Source: Zoroaster sp. YZ-2022 (Eukaryota > Echinodermata > Asteroidea > Forcipulatida > Zoroasteridae). Taken from it: DNA of 64,000 nucleotides. Numbering within the stretch: position 1 is the stretch's first letter; each line of letters opens with the position of its first letter. Where the stretch lies: positions 39,440,466-39,504,465 of the forward strand of contig CM055816.1 of NCBI GenBank assembly GCA_029582265.1. The letters run 5' to 3'. Positions 1 to 8,924 of the stretch are shown here, piece after piece. The notes beneath the pieces are model-generated. The model was not told the DNA's origin. It saw nothing but the letters and a program-made list of their open reading frames with translations, and ran no database searches. Both the position numbers and the translations under genes were made by a program.

Positions 1-90
1 AGAAGAGTCTAAATTGTCAACCCTTAGAGCAGCCAAACAACCACGAGGAAACTTCTGAAACATTGCTATAACAACGAGCAAAAAAAAAAA

Positions 91-162
91 GGCACCGCTC
101 GGATTCGAATCGGGGATCTCCTGTTTACTAGACAGGCGCTTTGCCAACTAAGCCACTGCGCC
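91..162 (-). pseudogene. tRNA-Thr(AGU)-like
   Basis: The reverse strand begins GGCGCAGTGGCTTAGTTGG and ends CGGTGCC. The anticodon loop CTAGTAA gives AGU and its stem CCTGT/ACAGG is perfect. One acceptor mismatch (A6) and two T-stem mismatches suggest a pseudogene or relaxed copy. Confidence 0.7.
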
Positions 163-252
163 ACACAATATATTTGACAAGAACTAATAGCCTACTTTGT
201 GAAACTATAGCTGCGAGACTAAGAATAGTAGTGCAAGTTTAAAAGATACTTA

Positions 253-324
253 GGCATTGCGTGGATTCGAACCATGAATCTGATGTTTACAAGTGGGGCA
301 CTTTAACCAACGAAGCCACGATAC
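253..324 (-). pseudogene. tRNA-Thr(UGU)-like, degenerate
   Basis: The A-box-like GGCTTCGTTGG and B-box-like GGTTCGAATCC are present and the loop reads CTTGTAA (UGU), but the anticodon stem and acceptor stem carry several mismatches. Confidence 0.6.
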
Positions 325-386
325 TATTTGCACTTTGCTAGACACAGTAGGTCTACAAGTTCACAGAAAAGTTAAGAAAATAAGCA

Positions 387-461
387 CGCCCAGTAAGGGA
401 CTTGATCCCATGGCCCTTAGATTAAAAAATCTGATGCTCTACCGACTGAGCTAACCGGCCC
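387..461 (-). pseudogene. tRNA-Lys(UUU)-like, enlarged anticodon loop
   Basis: The reverse strand starts GGGCCGGTTAGCTCAGTCGG and carries TTCAAG-like T-loop remnants. The anticodon loop contains a run of six T where a functional Lys tRNA has CTTTTAA, so the loop is too large. Probable pseudogene. Confidence 0.6.
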
Positions 462-564
462 CATCAGTTCGCTGGGAAGAAGAGTCTAAATTGTTAACCC
501 TTAGAGCAGCCAAACAACCACGAGGAAACTTCTGAAACATTGCTATAACAACGAGCAAAAAAAA

Positions 565-636
565 GGCACCGCTCGGATTGGAACCGGGGATCTCCTGTTT
601 TCTAAACAGGCGCTTTGCCAACTAAGCCACGGCGCC
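565..636 (-). pseudogene. tRNA-Thr body with AGA (Ser) anticodon
   Basis: The acceptor GGCGCCG/CGGTGCC pairs fully (one G-T) and the anticodon stem CCTGT/ACAGG is perfect, but the loop is TTAGAAA, giving AGA, a serine anticodon, in a threonine-type body. The T-loop is TTCCAAT instead of TTCGAAT, weakening the B box. Either a decayed copy or an anticodon-shifted tRNA; I favour decay. Confidence 0.55.
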
Positions 637-694
637 ACACAATATATTTGACAAGAACTAATAGCCTATTTTGTACAAGTTTAAAAGATACTTA

Positions 695-1027
695 GGCATC
701 GCCCGGATTCGAACCAGGGATCTCCTGTTTACAAGACAGGTACTGGAGTGTCGTGGCAGAGCGGTCTAGCGCACCGAACTCAAGTTCTGGTGTTGCCAGC
801 AGCAGGGTGTGGGTTCGAGCCCCGGTCGTGACACTTGTGTCCTTGAGCAAGGTACTTAACCATAATTGCTTCGTCCTTCGGATGGGACGTAAAGCAGTAG
901 GTCTCGTGTGTTGTGTAATGCACGTAAAAAAGAATGCGCCTTGAGCACCACTAAGTTGGTGGATACGTGCGCTATATAAGTCCACACATTGTTATTATTA
1001 TTATTTAACCAAATAAGTCACGACGCC
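695..1027 (-). pseudogene. tRNA-Thr(UGU) gene split by a SINE
   Basis: 695-741 is the 3' half on the minus strand (GGCATCGCCCGG, T-loop, anticodon TGT). The 5' half (ttaaccaaataagtcacgac) resumes at about 1005-1027. Between them lies a plus-strand SINE. Joining the halves mentally gives the same layout as the intact copy at 2355-2427, so the gene was interrupted after it formed. Confidence 0.75.
744..1004 (+). mobile_element. SINE S1, tRNA-Leu-derived, short type
   Basis: The head GTCGTGGCAGAGCGGTCTAG with CTCAAGT anticodon region and GGTTCGAGCCC B box resembles tRNA-Leu(CAA). A unique body follows, then the tail GCGCCTTGAGCACC... GTGCGCTATATAAGTCC and (TTA)n. Other copies: 10191, 29738, 48326 and 62813. 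Inserted inside a tRNA-Thr gene; no clear target duplication remains. Confidence 0.85.
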
Positions 1028-1067
1028 ATAATGCAAACAATTTACAGTTTGGTAAACTATACATTAT

Positions 1068-1140
1068 GGCATCGTGGCTTAGTTGGTTACAATGCCTGTC
1101 TTGTAAACAAGAGATCCCTGGTTCGAATCCGAACGATGCC
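1068..1140 (+). pseudogene. tRNA-Thr(UGU)-like
   Basis: A 73-nt tRNA shape with perfect acceptor ends GGCATCG/CGATGCC and anticodon TGT. The anticodon stem (CCTGT/ACAAG) and T stem are mismatched, so function is doubtful. Confidence 0.6.
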
Positions 1141-1245
1141 TTATTTTTGCTCATTCTTATAGCAATGTTTCAGAAGTTTCCTCGTGGCTTTTTGGCTGCT
1201 CTAAGGATTGACAATCTAGAGTATTCTTCCCAGTGAATTGACGGG

Positions 1246-1319
1246 GCCCGGTTCGCTCAGTCGGTAAAATATCAGACTTTTTAATCTGAGGGTCATGGGT
1301 TCAAGTCCTTTACCGGGCG
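1246..1319 (+). pseudogene. tRNA-Lys-like, extra T in anticodon loop
   Basis: Acceptor GCCCGGT/ACCGGGC-type pairing and TTCAAGTCC T arm are present, but the anticodon region reads CAGACTTTTTAATCTG with one extra T and the D arm is altered (GGTAAAATAT). Confidence 0.6.
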
Positions 1320-1392
1320 CGGTTATTTTCTTAAGTTTTCTGTGAACTTGTAGACCTACTGTATCTAGGAAACTGTAAATATTATGCATTAT

Positions 1393-1465
1393 GGCGTCGT
1401 GGCTTAGTTGGTTAAAGTGCCTGTCTTGTAAACAGGAAATCTCTGGTTCGAATCAGGGCGATGTC
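1393..1465 (+). tRNA. tRNA-Thr(UGU), possibly intact
   Basis: GGCGTCG pairs with CGATGTC allowing G-T pairs. The D arm and anticodon stem CCTGT/ACAGG are intact with loop CTTGTAA (UGU); the T stem has one mismatch. Could be a weak functional copy or a young pseudogene. Confidence 0.5.
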
Positions 1466-1554
1466 TGAGTCTTTTTTAAACTTGTACTAGTAATCTTAGT
1501 CTCGCAGTTTTTGTTTCACAAAGTAGACTATTAGTTCGTGTCAAATCTCTTGTG

Positions 1555-1626
1555 TGCTACTGTGGCTTAGTTGGCAAAGCGCCTGTCTAGTAAACAGTAG
1601 ATACCCGCTTCAAATCGGAGCGGTCA
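1555..1626 (+). pseudogene. tRNA-Thr(AGU)-like, degenerate
   Basis: The anticodon arm GCCTGTCTAGTAAACAG is recognisable, but the T loop is CTTCAAAT and the acceptor stem is eroded. A 3' Lys fragment (ccgggcg) follows at about 1632. Confidence 0.55.
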
Positions 1627-1710
1627 CCGACCGGGCGTCGTTATTTTCTTAACTTTTCTGTGGACTTGTAGACCTACTGTGTTTAGCAAACTGTAAACAG
1701 CATGCATCAC

Positions 1711-1783
1711 GGCGTTGTGGCTTAGTTGGTTAAAGTGCCTGTCTTGAAAACAGGAGATCCCTGGTTCGAATCCGGGCGGTGGC
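1711..1783 (+). pseudogene. tRNA-Thr body with UGA (Ser) anticodon
   Basis: The T arm CCTGG-TTCGAAT-CCGGG and anticodon stem are perfect, but the anticodon loop is CTTGAAA, giving UGA (serine), by one base change from TGT. The acceptor has one G-G mismatch. Anticodon-shifted or decayed copy of the Thr(UGU) gene. Confidence 0.55.
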
Positions 1784-1790
1784 TAAGTGT

Positions 1791-1851
1791 GGCGTCGTGG
1801 TTTAGTTGGCAAAGCGCATGTCTAGTAAACAGGAGATATCCGAGCGGTGCC
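1791..1851 (+). pseudogene. tRNA-Thr(AGU) lacking the T arm
   Basis: GGCGTCGTGGTTTAGTTGG through anticodon CTAGTAA is followed directly by atatCCGAGCGGTGCC: about 12 nt including the T loop are deleted. Confidence 0.65.
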
Positions 1852-1956
1852 TTTTTAAAAACTCATTGTTATAGCAATGTGCCAGAAGTTTCCAAGTGGT
1901 TTTTGGCTACTCTTAGGTTTGGCAATTTAGACTCGTCTTCCGTGTGCATTGTCAGG

Positions 1957-2028
1957 GCCCGTTTAGTTCAGTCGGTAGAGCATCAGAATTTTAATCTGAG
2001 GGTCATGGGTTCAACTCCCATACCGGCG
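1957..2028 (+). pseudogene. tRNA-Lys(UUU)-like
   Basis: The anticodon region TCAGAATTTTAATCTGA gives UUU. The acceptor is eroded (GCCCGTT against accggcg) and the T arm reads TTCAACTCC. Confidence 0.55.
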
Positions 2029-2077
2029 TGATTATTTTCTTAACTTTGACTAGCAAACTCTAAATAGCAGTCATTAT

Positions 2078-2110
2078 GGCGTCGTGGCTTAGTTGGATAT
2101 AGTGCGATGT
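2078..2110 (+). pseudogene. tRNA-Thr 5' fragment
   Basis: Only GGCGTCGTGGCTTAGTTGG and a few following bases match the Thr consensus; the rest is unrelated. Confidence 0.6.
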
Positions 2111-2134
2111 TCGTTATCGCCAAATCTATTGTGT

Positions 2135-2206
2135 GGCGCTGTCACTTAGTTGGTAAAGCGCCTTTCTAGCAAACAGGAGATCCCCTGTTCGAATACGAGC
2201 GGTGCC
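2135..2206 (+). pseudogene. tRNA-Thr body with AGC (Ala) anticodon
   Basis: The loop CTAGCAA gives AGC, an alanine anticodon, in a Thr-like body ending CGGTGCC. The anticodon stem CCTTT/ACAGG has a mismatch and the T stem is weak. Third anticodon-changed copy in the array. A Lys 3' remnant (ttcaagtcccctactgggcg) follows at about 2260. Confidence 0.5.
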
Positions 2207-2354
2207 TTTTTTTTGCTCATTGTTTCAGAAGTTTCCTTGTGGTTTTTGGCTATTCTAAGGGTTCAAGTCCCCTACTGGGCGTGGTTATTTTCTTAACTTT
2301 TCTGTGAACTTTCAGACCTATTGTGTCTAGCAAACTGAAAATATAATGCATTAT

Positions 2355-2427
2355 GGCGTCGTGGCTTAGTTGGTTAAAGTGCCTGTCTTGTAAACAGGAG
2401 ATCCCTGGTTCGAATCCGGGTGATGCC
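2355..2427 (+). tRNA. tRNA-Thr(UGU)
   Basis: The best Thr copy. The acceptor GGCGTCG/TGATGCC pairs fully with wobbles. The A box TGGCTTAGTTGG is canonical, the anticodon stem CCTGT/ACAGG is perfect with loop CTTGTAA (UGU), and the T arm CCTGG-TTCGAAT-CCGGG provides a clean B box. A TTTT Pol III terminator lies about 8 nt downstream. Expected to decode ACA. Probably the functional parent of the nearby decayed copies. Confidence 0.8.
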
Positions 2428-2517
2428 TAATTATCTTTTAAACTTGTACTACTATTCTTAGTCTCGCAGTTATAGTTTCACAAAGTAGGCTATTAGTGCT
2501 TGTCACATATCTTGTGT

Positions 2518-2589
2518 GGCGCTGTGGCTTAGTTGGCAACGCGCCTGTCTAGTAAACAGGAGATCCCAGGTTCGAATCCGAGCGGTGCC
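2518..2589 (+). tRNA. tRNA-Thr(AGU), uncertain function
   Basis: The acceptor GGCGCTG/CGGTGCC and anticodon stem CCTGT/ACAGG are good; loop CTAGTAA gives AGU; a TTTTT run follows immediately. The T stem CCAGG/CCGAG has two mismatches, so it may be a pseudogene. Confidence 0.55.
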
Positions 2590-2671
2590 TTTTTTTAATC
2601 ATTGTTATAGCAATGTTTCAGAAGTTTCCTCGTGGTTGTTTGACTGCTCTTCTTCCCAGTGGAATGACGGG

Positions 2672-2743
2672 GCCCGGTTAGTTCAGTCGGTAGAGCATCA
2701 GACTTTTACTCTGAGGGTCATGGGTTCAAGTCCCCTACCGGGC
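2672..2743 (+). tRNA. tRNA-Lys(UUU)
   Basis: Seven perfect acceptor pairs GCCCGGT/ACCGGGC. A box TTAGTTCAGTCGG, anticodon stem TCAGA/TCTGA with loop CTTTTAC (UUU), variable AGGTC, T loop TTCAAGT with one T-stem mismatch. TTTT follows within 10 nt. Best Lys copy in the array and a plausible functional gene; base 38 is C rather than the usual A. Confidence 0.75.
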
Positions 2744-2799
2744 ATGGTTATTTTCTTAACTTTTCTTTGAACTTGTAGACCTACTTTGTCTAGCAAACT

Positions 2800-2869
2800 G
2801 GCGTGGCTTAGTTGGTTAAAGTGTCTGTCTTGTAAACAGGAGATGCATGGTTCGAATCCACGCGATGAC
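2800..2869 (+). pseudogene. tRNA-Thr(UGU), 5' truncated
   Basis: The first few acceptor bases are missing (starts gcgtggcttagttgg). Anticodon stem-loop is intact (UGU), B box GGTTCGAATCC is present, and the 3' end reads CGATGAC. Confidence 0.6.
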
Positions 2870-2942
2870 TAAGTATCTTTCAAAGTAGCCAAAAACCACA
2901 TGGAAACTTCTGACACATTGCTATAACTATGAGCAAAAATAA

Positions 2943-3014
2943 CTCACCAATCGGATTCGAATCGGGGATCTCCTGTTTACTAGACAGGCGCTTTGCCAAC
3001 TAAGCCACCTCGCC
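2943..3014 (-). pseudogene. tRNA-Thr(AGU)-like
   Basis: The reverse strand reads GGCGAGGTGGCTTAGTTGG with anticodon AGT and TTCGAAT, but the 3' acceptor (ttggtgagt) no longer pairs. Last member of the array. Confidence 0.6.
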
Positions 3015-4179
3015 ACACAAGACTTTGTGAAACTATAACTGCGAGACTAATAATATCAGCTACACTTTATATTGACACATCGTTAAACTTATGTAGCGCC
3101 CTCAAGTACGTGTTAATTTTTCTGAGATATTTTTTGTGTGTACAATCAGTGATCTCAAATGTACATCTTGACACAATCACATAGATCTCCACACTGAGAA
3201 ATCTCACCAAAACACTTCACCACTTTCTCACCTTTATCTTCACCACAGCCCCTATATACGATTGGTAATTTCGAAAATACATAAATGATCATAGTTTTCA
3301 CATGAAACTTATTCAGGTGTCAAATTGATGATGAAGTCAGACATCTCTGGAAATATTTCTGTCTCATTTGGTACCATTTAATTCCCAACATCCCTAAACC
3401 CCTACTGATTTTATTTCTTCCATAGACAGACATTCAACGTTACAATGAATTATGCAAAATCTTAATCTTTTTAAAGAACGTTTTCTCGATAACAACACAA
3501 CGTAATGTAATAAGTTGACACTTTCACAGATTGGCTTTTCAGTGTATATACCTTGATTCGTACGAATATTTTCAGAATAAATTTAACCAACATTTCTGCT
3601 TTACAGATATATCGCCCGTGCTTATTGAATAATGTCATATCTTCCCTTTAACCGCTTTGAATTGTATTGAGATATTTTGCCAGTAAATATTTCTAAATAC
3701 ATTTTGGTATTTGACCCAACAAGTTGTGTGGGGATGCGGGCGGGGTGGGGAGGGGAGGAGCGGGTCATAACAGGTTCCTACATACGAACCCATCTCAGTG
3801 ATTAGGACATCATTTGAAAAGTAATTTTGCATTATATATATATAATTATAAACATAATATATTCCATTTCCACATTATGTTTCTTTGTAATTTATTATTC
3901 CGAAATCAATGCATTTTATCAGTCAATCTGTCAACAGTGGACGATTTCAAGGAAGCGTTTGACCAGGGGTAATTTTTTTATGTCAAAAAAATAACTTATC
4001 ATGTAACAGATATTTTGAAATATATAAGATAAATAATTATTAAAAATGGAATGTCATGTGTGAATGAAATCTGCAGATGAAGAAAATAATGCTTAACTAG
4101 TGTTTTACAGCTAAATACTTTAACAAAATAAACGTTTCTGATATTAAACACACCTCGATTCATAATAGACGCGTCCATT
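3015..4179. other. AT-rich sequence without recognised gene
   Basis: Mostly AT-rich. 3287-3395 resembles family L interior also seen near 29260 (gatgatga...ggtacca). 3720-3768 is a G-rich strand-biased run. No ORF has gene-like features. Confidence 0.5.
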
Positions 4180-4451
4180 CTGTGCACCCAACATGAAAAT
4201 GTGTTCTCTCGATCTCATGCATCACGCGTTGTGGTCAATGTGGATGGTCTGTACACACGTATATCGTATACAGTACGAACTCGACTCCGATCCTTCAAGT
4301 GTCGCCAAAGACGATGCTAGCGATTGGAAAACACGGATCTACCGTCTTCTGCTCGGGTTATCAATCAGATTTATTTTTACCAAAATGATCAGAGGAGGTT
4401 CGTTCACACACATCTAAGTGATTCATAAAGGAGCTTGGGGGATCGAAAAAC
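4180..4451 (+). promoter_or_regulatory. CpG-richer stretch, possible promoter / 5' UTR
   Basis: CpG dinucleotides are clearly denser than in the flanks (gtatatcgtatacag, actcgactccgatcc, agacgatgctagcgattgg). It leads directly into the putative first coding exon at 4452, whose frame has a TGA stop at 4419-4421. Upstream ATGs at 4193 and 4199 would be uORFs if transcribed. No TATA box is obvious. Confidence 0.35.
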
Positions 4452-4498
4452 ATGCCGCTACCGTTTGATTTGGACAGGCGATGGGGCTCTGACAGAAG
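4452..4498 (+). CDS. Putative first coding exon of a host gene
   Basis: ATG in a favourable context (aaaaacATGc) opens 15 codons reading MPLPFDLDRRWGSDR, then two bases (AG) and a donor AAG|gttagt. An in-frame stop sits 33 nt upstream, so this would be the true start. The peptide is not repeat-like and lies at the end of a CpG-richer stretch. Two bases of a codon are left over, matching the single leading base of the exon at 55273-55342; spliced together the junction codon would be AGG (Arg). The product is not recognised. It could be chance; transcript evidence decides. Confidence 0.4.
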
Positions 4499-5089
4499 GT
4501 TAGTGGTTTGTTTTGTTTAGCGTTCGCTCGTACACACAACTGCTTCTCACGTTGTATGTGCATTGACATGTGGTGGCAGTACACACGTATTAATTATGGC
4601 AATAAGTATTCTGCCTCTCCATGCTTTGAATGTGACTATGTAATGATTATACCACCAAAATATCAAACACCCTCCCCCCTGCCCTCATCACAATAATGTA
4701 GCTATGTGACAAAAAATTTCAAAATCAACGGACTTCAATACAACTGGTATCATTGTCAAGGTCTTGAACAGACGATTACATTGATATAAGAATCATCTTC
4801 CTGTGACCAAAAATAAGGAAGTTATGACATGTTGAATCCGGCAATTTTAGGCCCGTAAATGGCAATTATTTTATAAGGAAAAACAAAAGAAATGTAAATT
4901 TGACTTGTGACCCGTTTACTAGATTTTCTCGGATTCCATATCATAACTTTCTTATTTCTTGTCCGATTTTCAAAAGGTTGGTAAATAAATAAATAAAATG
5001 CGGAAAAATACATTTAAAAAATGACTAAATAGTAAATAAAAATAACAACAACAAAGAATAATGAAAATATCCAACATCGAAAATAACAT
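4499..5089. other. Unique sequence, no gene seen
   Basis: Would be the start of intron 1 if the exon at 4452 is real. AT-rich from 4700 onwards; no repeat family recognised. Confidence 0.4.
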
Positions 5090-5690
5090 TCAAAAAACAT
5101 CGCTCCGATAGTCGCGACTCTCCATACGAAGTCCACACATCGCATGCCATGCAACCAGACTGTGACGCACGACGATGCACGATCGAGTCGTGGCGGCCGG
5201 CGTCCACCGCTACACACACACTGACAATATGCAAAATACTGTATTGACATCGACCATGGCGAGACGTATTTACCTGGTTGCGAACTGATAAAACCTCACC
5301 AAATTTACCATTTAGATGGACAAACGAACAAAGAAACGATTTACAATAGTTTTAGAGCGATTTTTAGTCACCTTCAGCAAAATTGACGACAGTTTTTTGC
5401 GACCGATCATCGAGGTACAATTTGCACTCGCTCGCTCAGGTTCGAGATTTTTCCAAAAACTTTTTTGCCAATGAGGTGAAAGGTCAATGTGTCTACGTCA
5501 TCAAAACATGTGCACACGTGTACGTACGAAAACTGCGCAAAACTCATAAAAACCTGATTTCCAAGAGGGGGGTTAGATTCGCCGAGTTGCCACTTTCGAC
5601 GGAACGAAAACGAGGCTGTTACCAAAAGCCGGACGAAGACGCCGTGCGTGAAACAGAGGGATATGCACATACCTAAATAATGTGTATAGG
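5090..5690. promoter_or_regulatory. CpG-rich unique island
   Basis: Dense CpG (gatagtcgcgactctcc, cacgacgatgcacgatcg, gcggccggcg, aagccggacgaagacgcc) against a CpG-poor background. ORFs on either strand are short and unrecognised. Candidate alternative promoter or regulatory CpG island just inside the proposed intron 1. Confidence 0.4.
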
Positions 5691-5743
5691 GATTGGTCCA
5701 AACATGTGAAATGGTCAATCGTACTCTGTTAAGTGTTACTGTG

Positions 5744-6222
5744 GTGGGGGACACACATAGCAGGTGGGAGAAACACATAGCAGGTGGGGGACACACATAG
5801 CAGGTGGGGGACACACATAGCAGGTGGGGGACACACATAGCAGGTGGGGGACACATAGCAGGTGGGGGACACGCATAGCAGGTGGGGGACACACATAGCA
5901 TGTGGGGGACACACATAGCAGGTGGGGGACACACATAGCAGGTGGGGGACACGCATAGCAGGTGGGGGACAAACAGCAGGTGGGGGACACATATAGCAGG
6001 TGGGGGACACATATAGCAGGTGGGGGACACACATAGCAGGTGGGGGACACACAGCAGGTGGGGGACACACAGCAGGTGGGGACACATATAGCAGGTGGGG
6101 GACACATAGCAGGTGGGGGACACACAGCAGGTGGGGACACACATAGCAGGTGGGGAGACACAGCAGGTGGGGGACACAGCAGGAAGGGGACACATAGCAG
6201 GAGGGGGACATACAGCAGGTGG
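5744..6222. repeat. 20-bp G-rich minisatellite
   Basis: About 25 units of gtgggggacacacatagcag, with length variants (missing ca, cat or one g). Both strands read through as long ORFs only because the array lacks stops. Short tandem echoes (ggtaaggcatttggtaaggc; tttttgcatagtg) follow to about 6310. Confidence 0.95.
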
Positions 6223-6882
6223 GTGGGGGTTTGGTTAGGCGTTTGGTAAGGCATTTGGTAAGGCGTACATAGATTTTTGCATAGTGCATGAGATTTTTGC
6301 ATAGTGAGTGAGGTTTACAGAACATGTAAGATTTAGGGCTCTGTGTGTGACATTTGGACCATGCATGTTTCACGTACATGTACGTGACTTGGCATCTGCA
6401 GGAAGGAGCAATATACATGTAGTCCAAACCAAGGACCACAGACTAGACTTCATATAACACATGTGTACATAGAGGTCTGAAGCATTGTTGAATCCAGGAG
6501 TGGGTGGGGGCAGGGGGAGGGATCTGGTTCTAAACGGTTGCACATGTCCCCACCCCCCCCTTTGATCATCAAGTATAAATTGACCATACGCTTTCATATT
6601 TGTACACTGTACCAGGGGTCAAAATGACCACTAGTCTACTAGCCTGATAATTTACAGTAGACTAGTAGTAATACTACATGTAAATCGACAAAAACATATC
6701 CTTGCACATGGCAAATTAGCATATTGTCTTATTCATTCCTCCATGGTCATAGCTTACATTTATCAAAATAATTGTCCAAATGTTCTGTGGGCACAATGGG
6801 ATATTGTTATTCAATTAGGAATTGTCATATTTTGCTATATCACTCCTGCACGGTCAACACTAATTAAAATTTGATTTTTTTC
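6223..6882. other. Non-coding, small repeats
   Basis: Contains ttttgcatagtg duplicates (6270-6305), a purine/pyrimidine-biased patch at 6500-6560, and AT-rich sequence. No gene. Confidence 0.5.
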
Positions 6883-7005
6883 TCCTGAGGACAATCGGAG
6901 CATACTGATCGAAATGTCGAGTTGTAACCTCCAGTTCTTTTCCGAACTAATTACTACTCAATTGAGAATTTCACGTGGTGTCACCGCAATTAGTCTTACT
7001 TAAAA
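6883..7005 (+). mobile_element. Retroelement-end repeat with ribozyme-like core (copy 1)
   Basis: Reads ctcctgaggacaatcggagc, then catactgatcgaaatgtcgag, then ...ttccgaactaattactactc ... ggtgtcaccgcaattag. The same phrase recurs at 36683-36800 and its 3' part at 15313-15356. CTGANGA + stem-loop + GAAA resembles a hammerhead core known from Penelope-like elements, but catalytic competence is not shown. Confidence 0.5.
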
Positions 7006-7015
7006 TTTGATTTAA

Positions 7016-7290
7016 CCCTAACCCCCTAGGTATTCTGGCTAAGAACCTTCCTGAATCCTCCAAAATCCGTCAGTGTACTTTTTGGAAATATGCCCTTACA
7101 TGTATCTTCAAAATGCACCATGCATTTTCAGTGATCTTTCATATTCAGCACTTATGGCCTGTACTTCTTGCCAAGTACATGTAGTAATTTTGTCGCATTT
7201 GAAGAGGTGAAAGTACCAGTTTCCAACAGTGCTTAATTTTCCCCAAAAAGTGCCCCTTGGAGGATTTTGCAGGACTTGGGGTGGTTAGGG
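7016..7290 (+). mobile_element. TTAA element, family E (copy E1)
   Basis: TTAA on both sides (7012-7015, 7291-7294). Ends CCCTAACCCCCTAGG and GGGTGGTTAGGG-like. Interior carries aatcctccaaaatcc, an 'agtacttcttgcc' block and a 3' ggaggattttgcagg. Other copies at 18680, 53957 and 57810. Non-autonomous. Confidence 0.8.
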
Positions 7291-8364
7291 TTAATGATAA
7301 CCTTTTGAAGGAACTACATTTACTAAAAATTAAGCTGGACTTTAAGAAAACATTATTACTTGTCCTGCTGACTATCTTAAAATTCAATACCTACCTGTTT
7401 CCCCCCCTTTTTTTTGCAGTGTGCTCTTCCCTTTTGGCCATGTGGCCACACCTTTTTTGTGTCCCCGAATCTGACTCTGGTCAGAAAGTCATGGATGTGG
7501 AAAGCTTGAGTACACTTTGGCAAAAACATTAAATCTTTAATAAAAAATGATTCAATATTTCATAAAATATTACATAAAACCTCCCAAAGTACTCAACAAA
7601 AATAGTTTGTTTAGAAGGAGACATTTCAGAGTTCAACATCCATCTGATGACAACAGTTTATAATAAAGGACACCATTTTTACATGAAGTGAATTTCAGTA
7701 ATTGTACGCTCAAAAGATGCCTTTTATTTACAGTGTTTGGTTATTTCACTGGCATTTTTATTTGAAATTAGTAGGCCTACACTTCTGTTTTCCAAGTCAA
7801 TTACTTTCAAATTAGACATTCCACAAATAATTGACCAAAGAATTATTAAACAGGTGCTTAGGGACCACTATATTTTAATCGCAAATGTCACTTGATTTTC
7901 ATTTATTTACTCTCAGGTAATTGCTCTTTACTTAAACCATGGTCAATTATTTTGTGAAATGACTCACTTATTTCAAAGTAATTTATTTTCTTTCTACAAG
8001 GACAATCAGCAAAGTTCAGTTCTGGAAGGGAAAACATAACCGTTTGGAAATGTTTCAACTGTCTAGTTGTCAAAATATATATCATAAAACTAATATGTGA
8101 TGTTTCATAACAAAGGGTGATTGTGTTTTGGAGAAATGACCATAAAACATCTGTAAAACATCAATTTTGAAATTGACATAATGATTCCAATTTCTGTAAG
8201 ATGAAAAACTTATATACTTTTCAGGATAATTGATACTTGCGCCAACTTAATACCAAGTAATCTTTCAGATATTTAATTTGTAGAGGGTAAGGGACAACAT
8301 TATGTTGGAAAAATTGCTTTTATGACTAATGCTTCTAAACTCACCTCTAATATTCATACATTAA
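7291..8364. other. AT-rich, old repeat debris
   Basis: No coding signal. Phrases such as gaaaatgcattcag and accataaaacatctgtaaaa belong to old dispersed repeats seen elsewhere in the window. Confidence 0.45.
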
Positions 8365-8662
8365 CCACAACTACCCCAAATCCTCCAAAATCCTTCTGGT
8401 TTTGCCTGATTTTGATGGATTCAGTACTCCACAGTATAGCCCAGTGAATAGAGCATGTAGCCATGTGTACCTCATCCATCCAACTTCACCGGCCTGCTTT
8501 TGTTGGATTCAGGAATGTGTATAGCCAAGCCATGGATGCTGTAGTTTGCCAACTATGTACCAATTCCATCAAAGTCCAACAATTTGGGTACCTTTTTACT
8601 GCACGTTGATGGATTTTGGAGGATTTCGGATGGTTTCTAGCCAAAATGCAGAGGGGTTAGGG
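8365..8662 (-). mobile_element. TTAA element, family F (copy F1)
   Basis: TTAA at 8361-8364 and 8663-8666. Reverse orientation of 18229-18530. Interior is built from ggatt/aatcc words (tgatggattttggagg, tttgttggattcagg). The right end reads GGGGTTAGGG-TTAA. Confidence 0.8.
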
Positions 8663-8924
8663 TTAAACAACCGAACTATGAAAGTAAATATCATTGTATT
8701 GTTTCAAAATATGAAAATAAAATAGTGAAAATGCATTCAGATTTTGTGAACATACGTATCCATTCGTGGAATTAAGAAAGAGCACTCTTTCGTAAATTTA
8801 GAATGGAAATTAATGAATTAATTTAAAATGACAGCACTTAAAAAAAAAGAAAAAAGTTTTACAGTCTAATTACAATTCGACTATTTTGTTATGTTTGAAT
8901 TACAGAACCAATCCTATACCTTAG

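Larger units (their letters stand above)
1..3014. repeat. tRNA-Thr / tRNA-Lys gene and pseudogene array
   Basis: About twenty tRNA-like units on both strands recur in a module: Lys(UUU), a spacer, Thr(UGU), a spacer, Thr(AGU). Spacers are also repeated; positions 1-190 recur at 478-668, and phrases such as gtagacctactgtgtctagc recur between units. Most copies have mismatched stems, so this looks like a tandemly duplicated tRNA locus in decay with a few usable members. The array runs off the left edge of the window. Confidence 0.85.

Noticed and set aside
5407..6439. Three overlapping long minus-strand ORFs rich in Cys/Pro/His
   Set aside because: They translate the 20-bp minisatellite in three frames; all frames being open is a property of the repeat, not of a gene.
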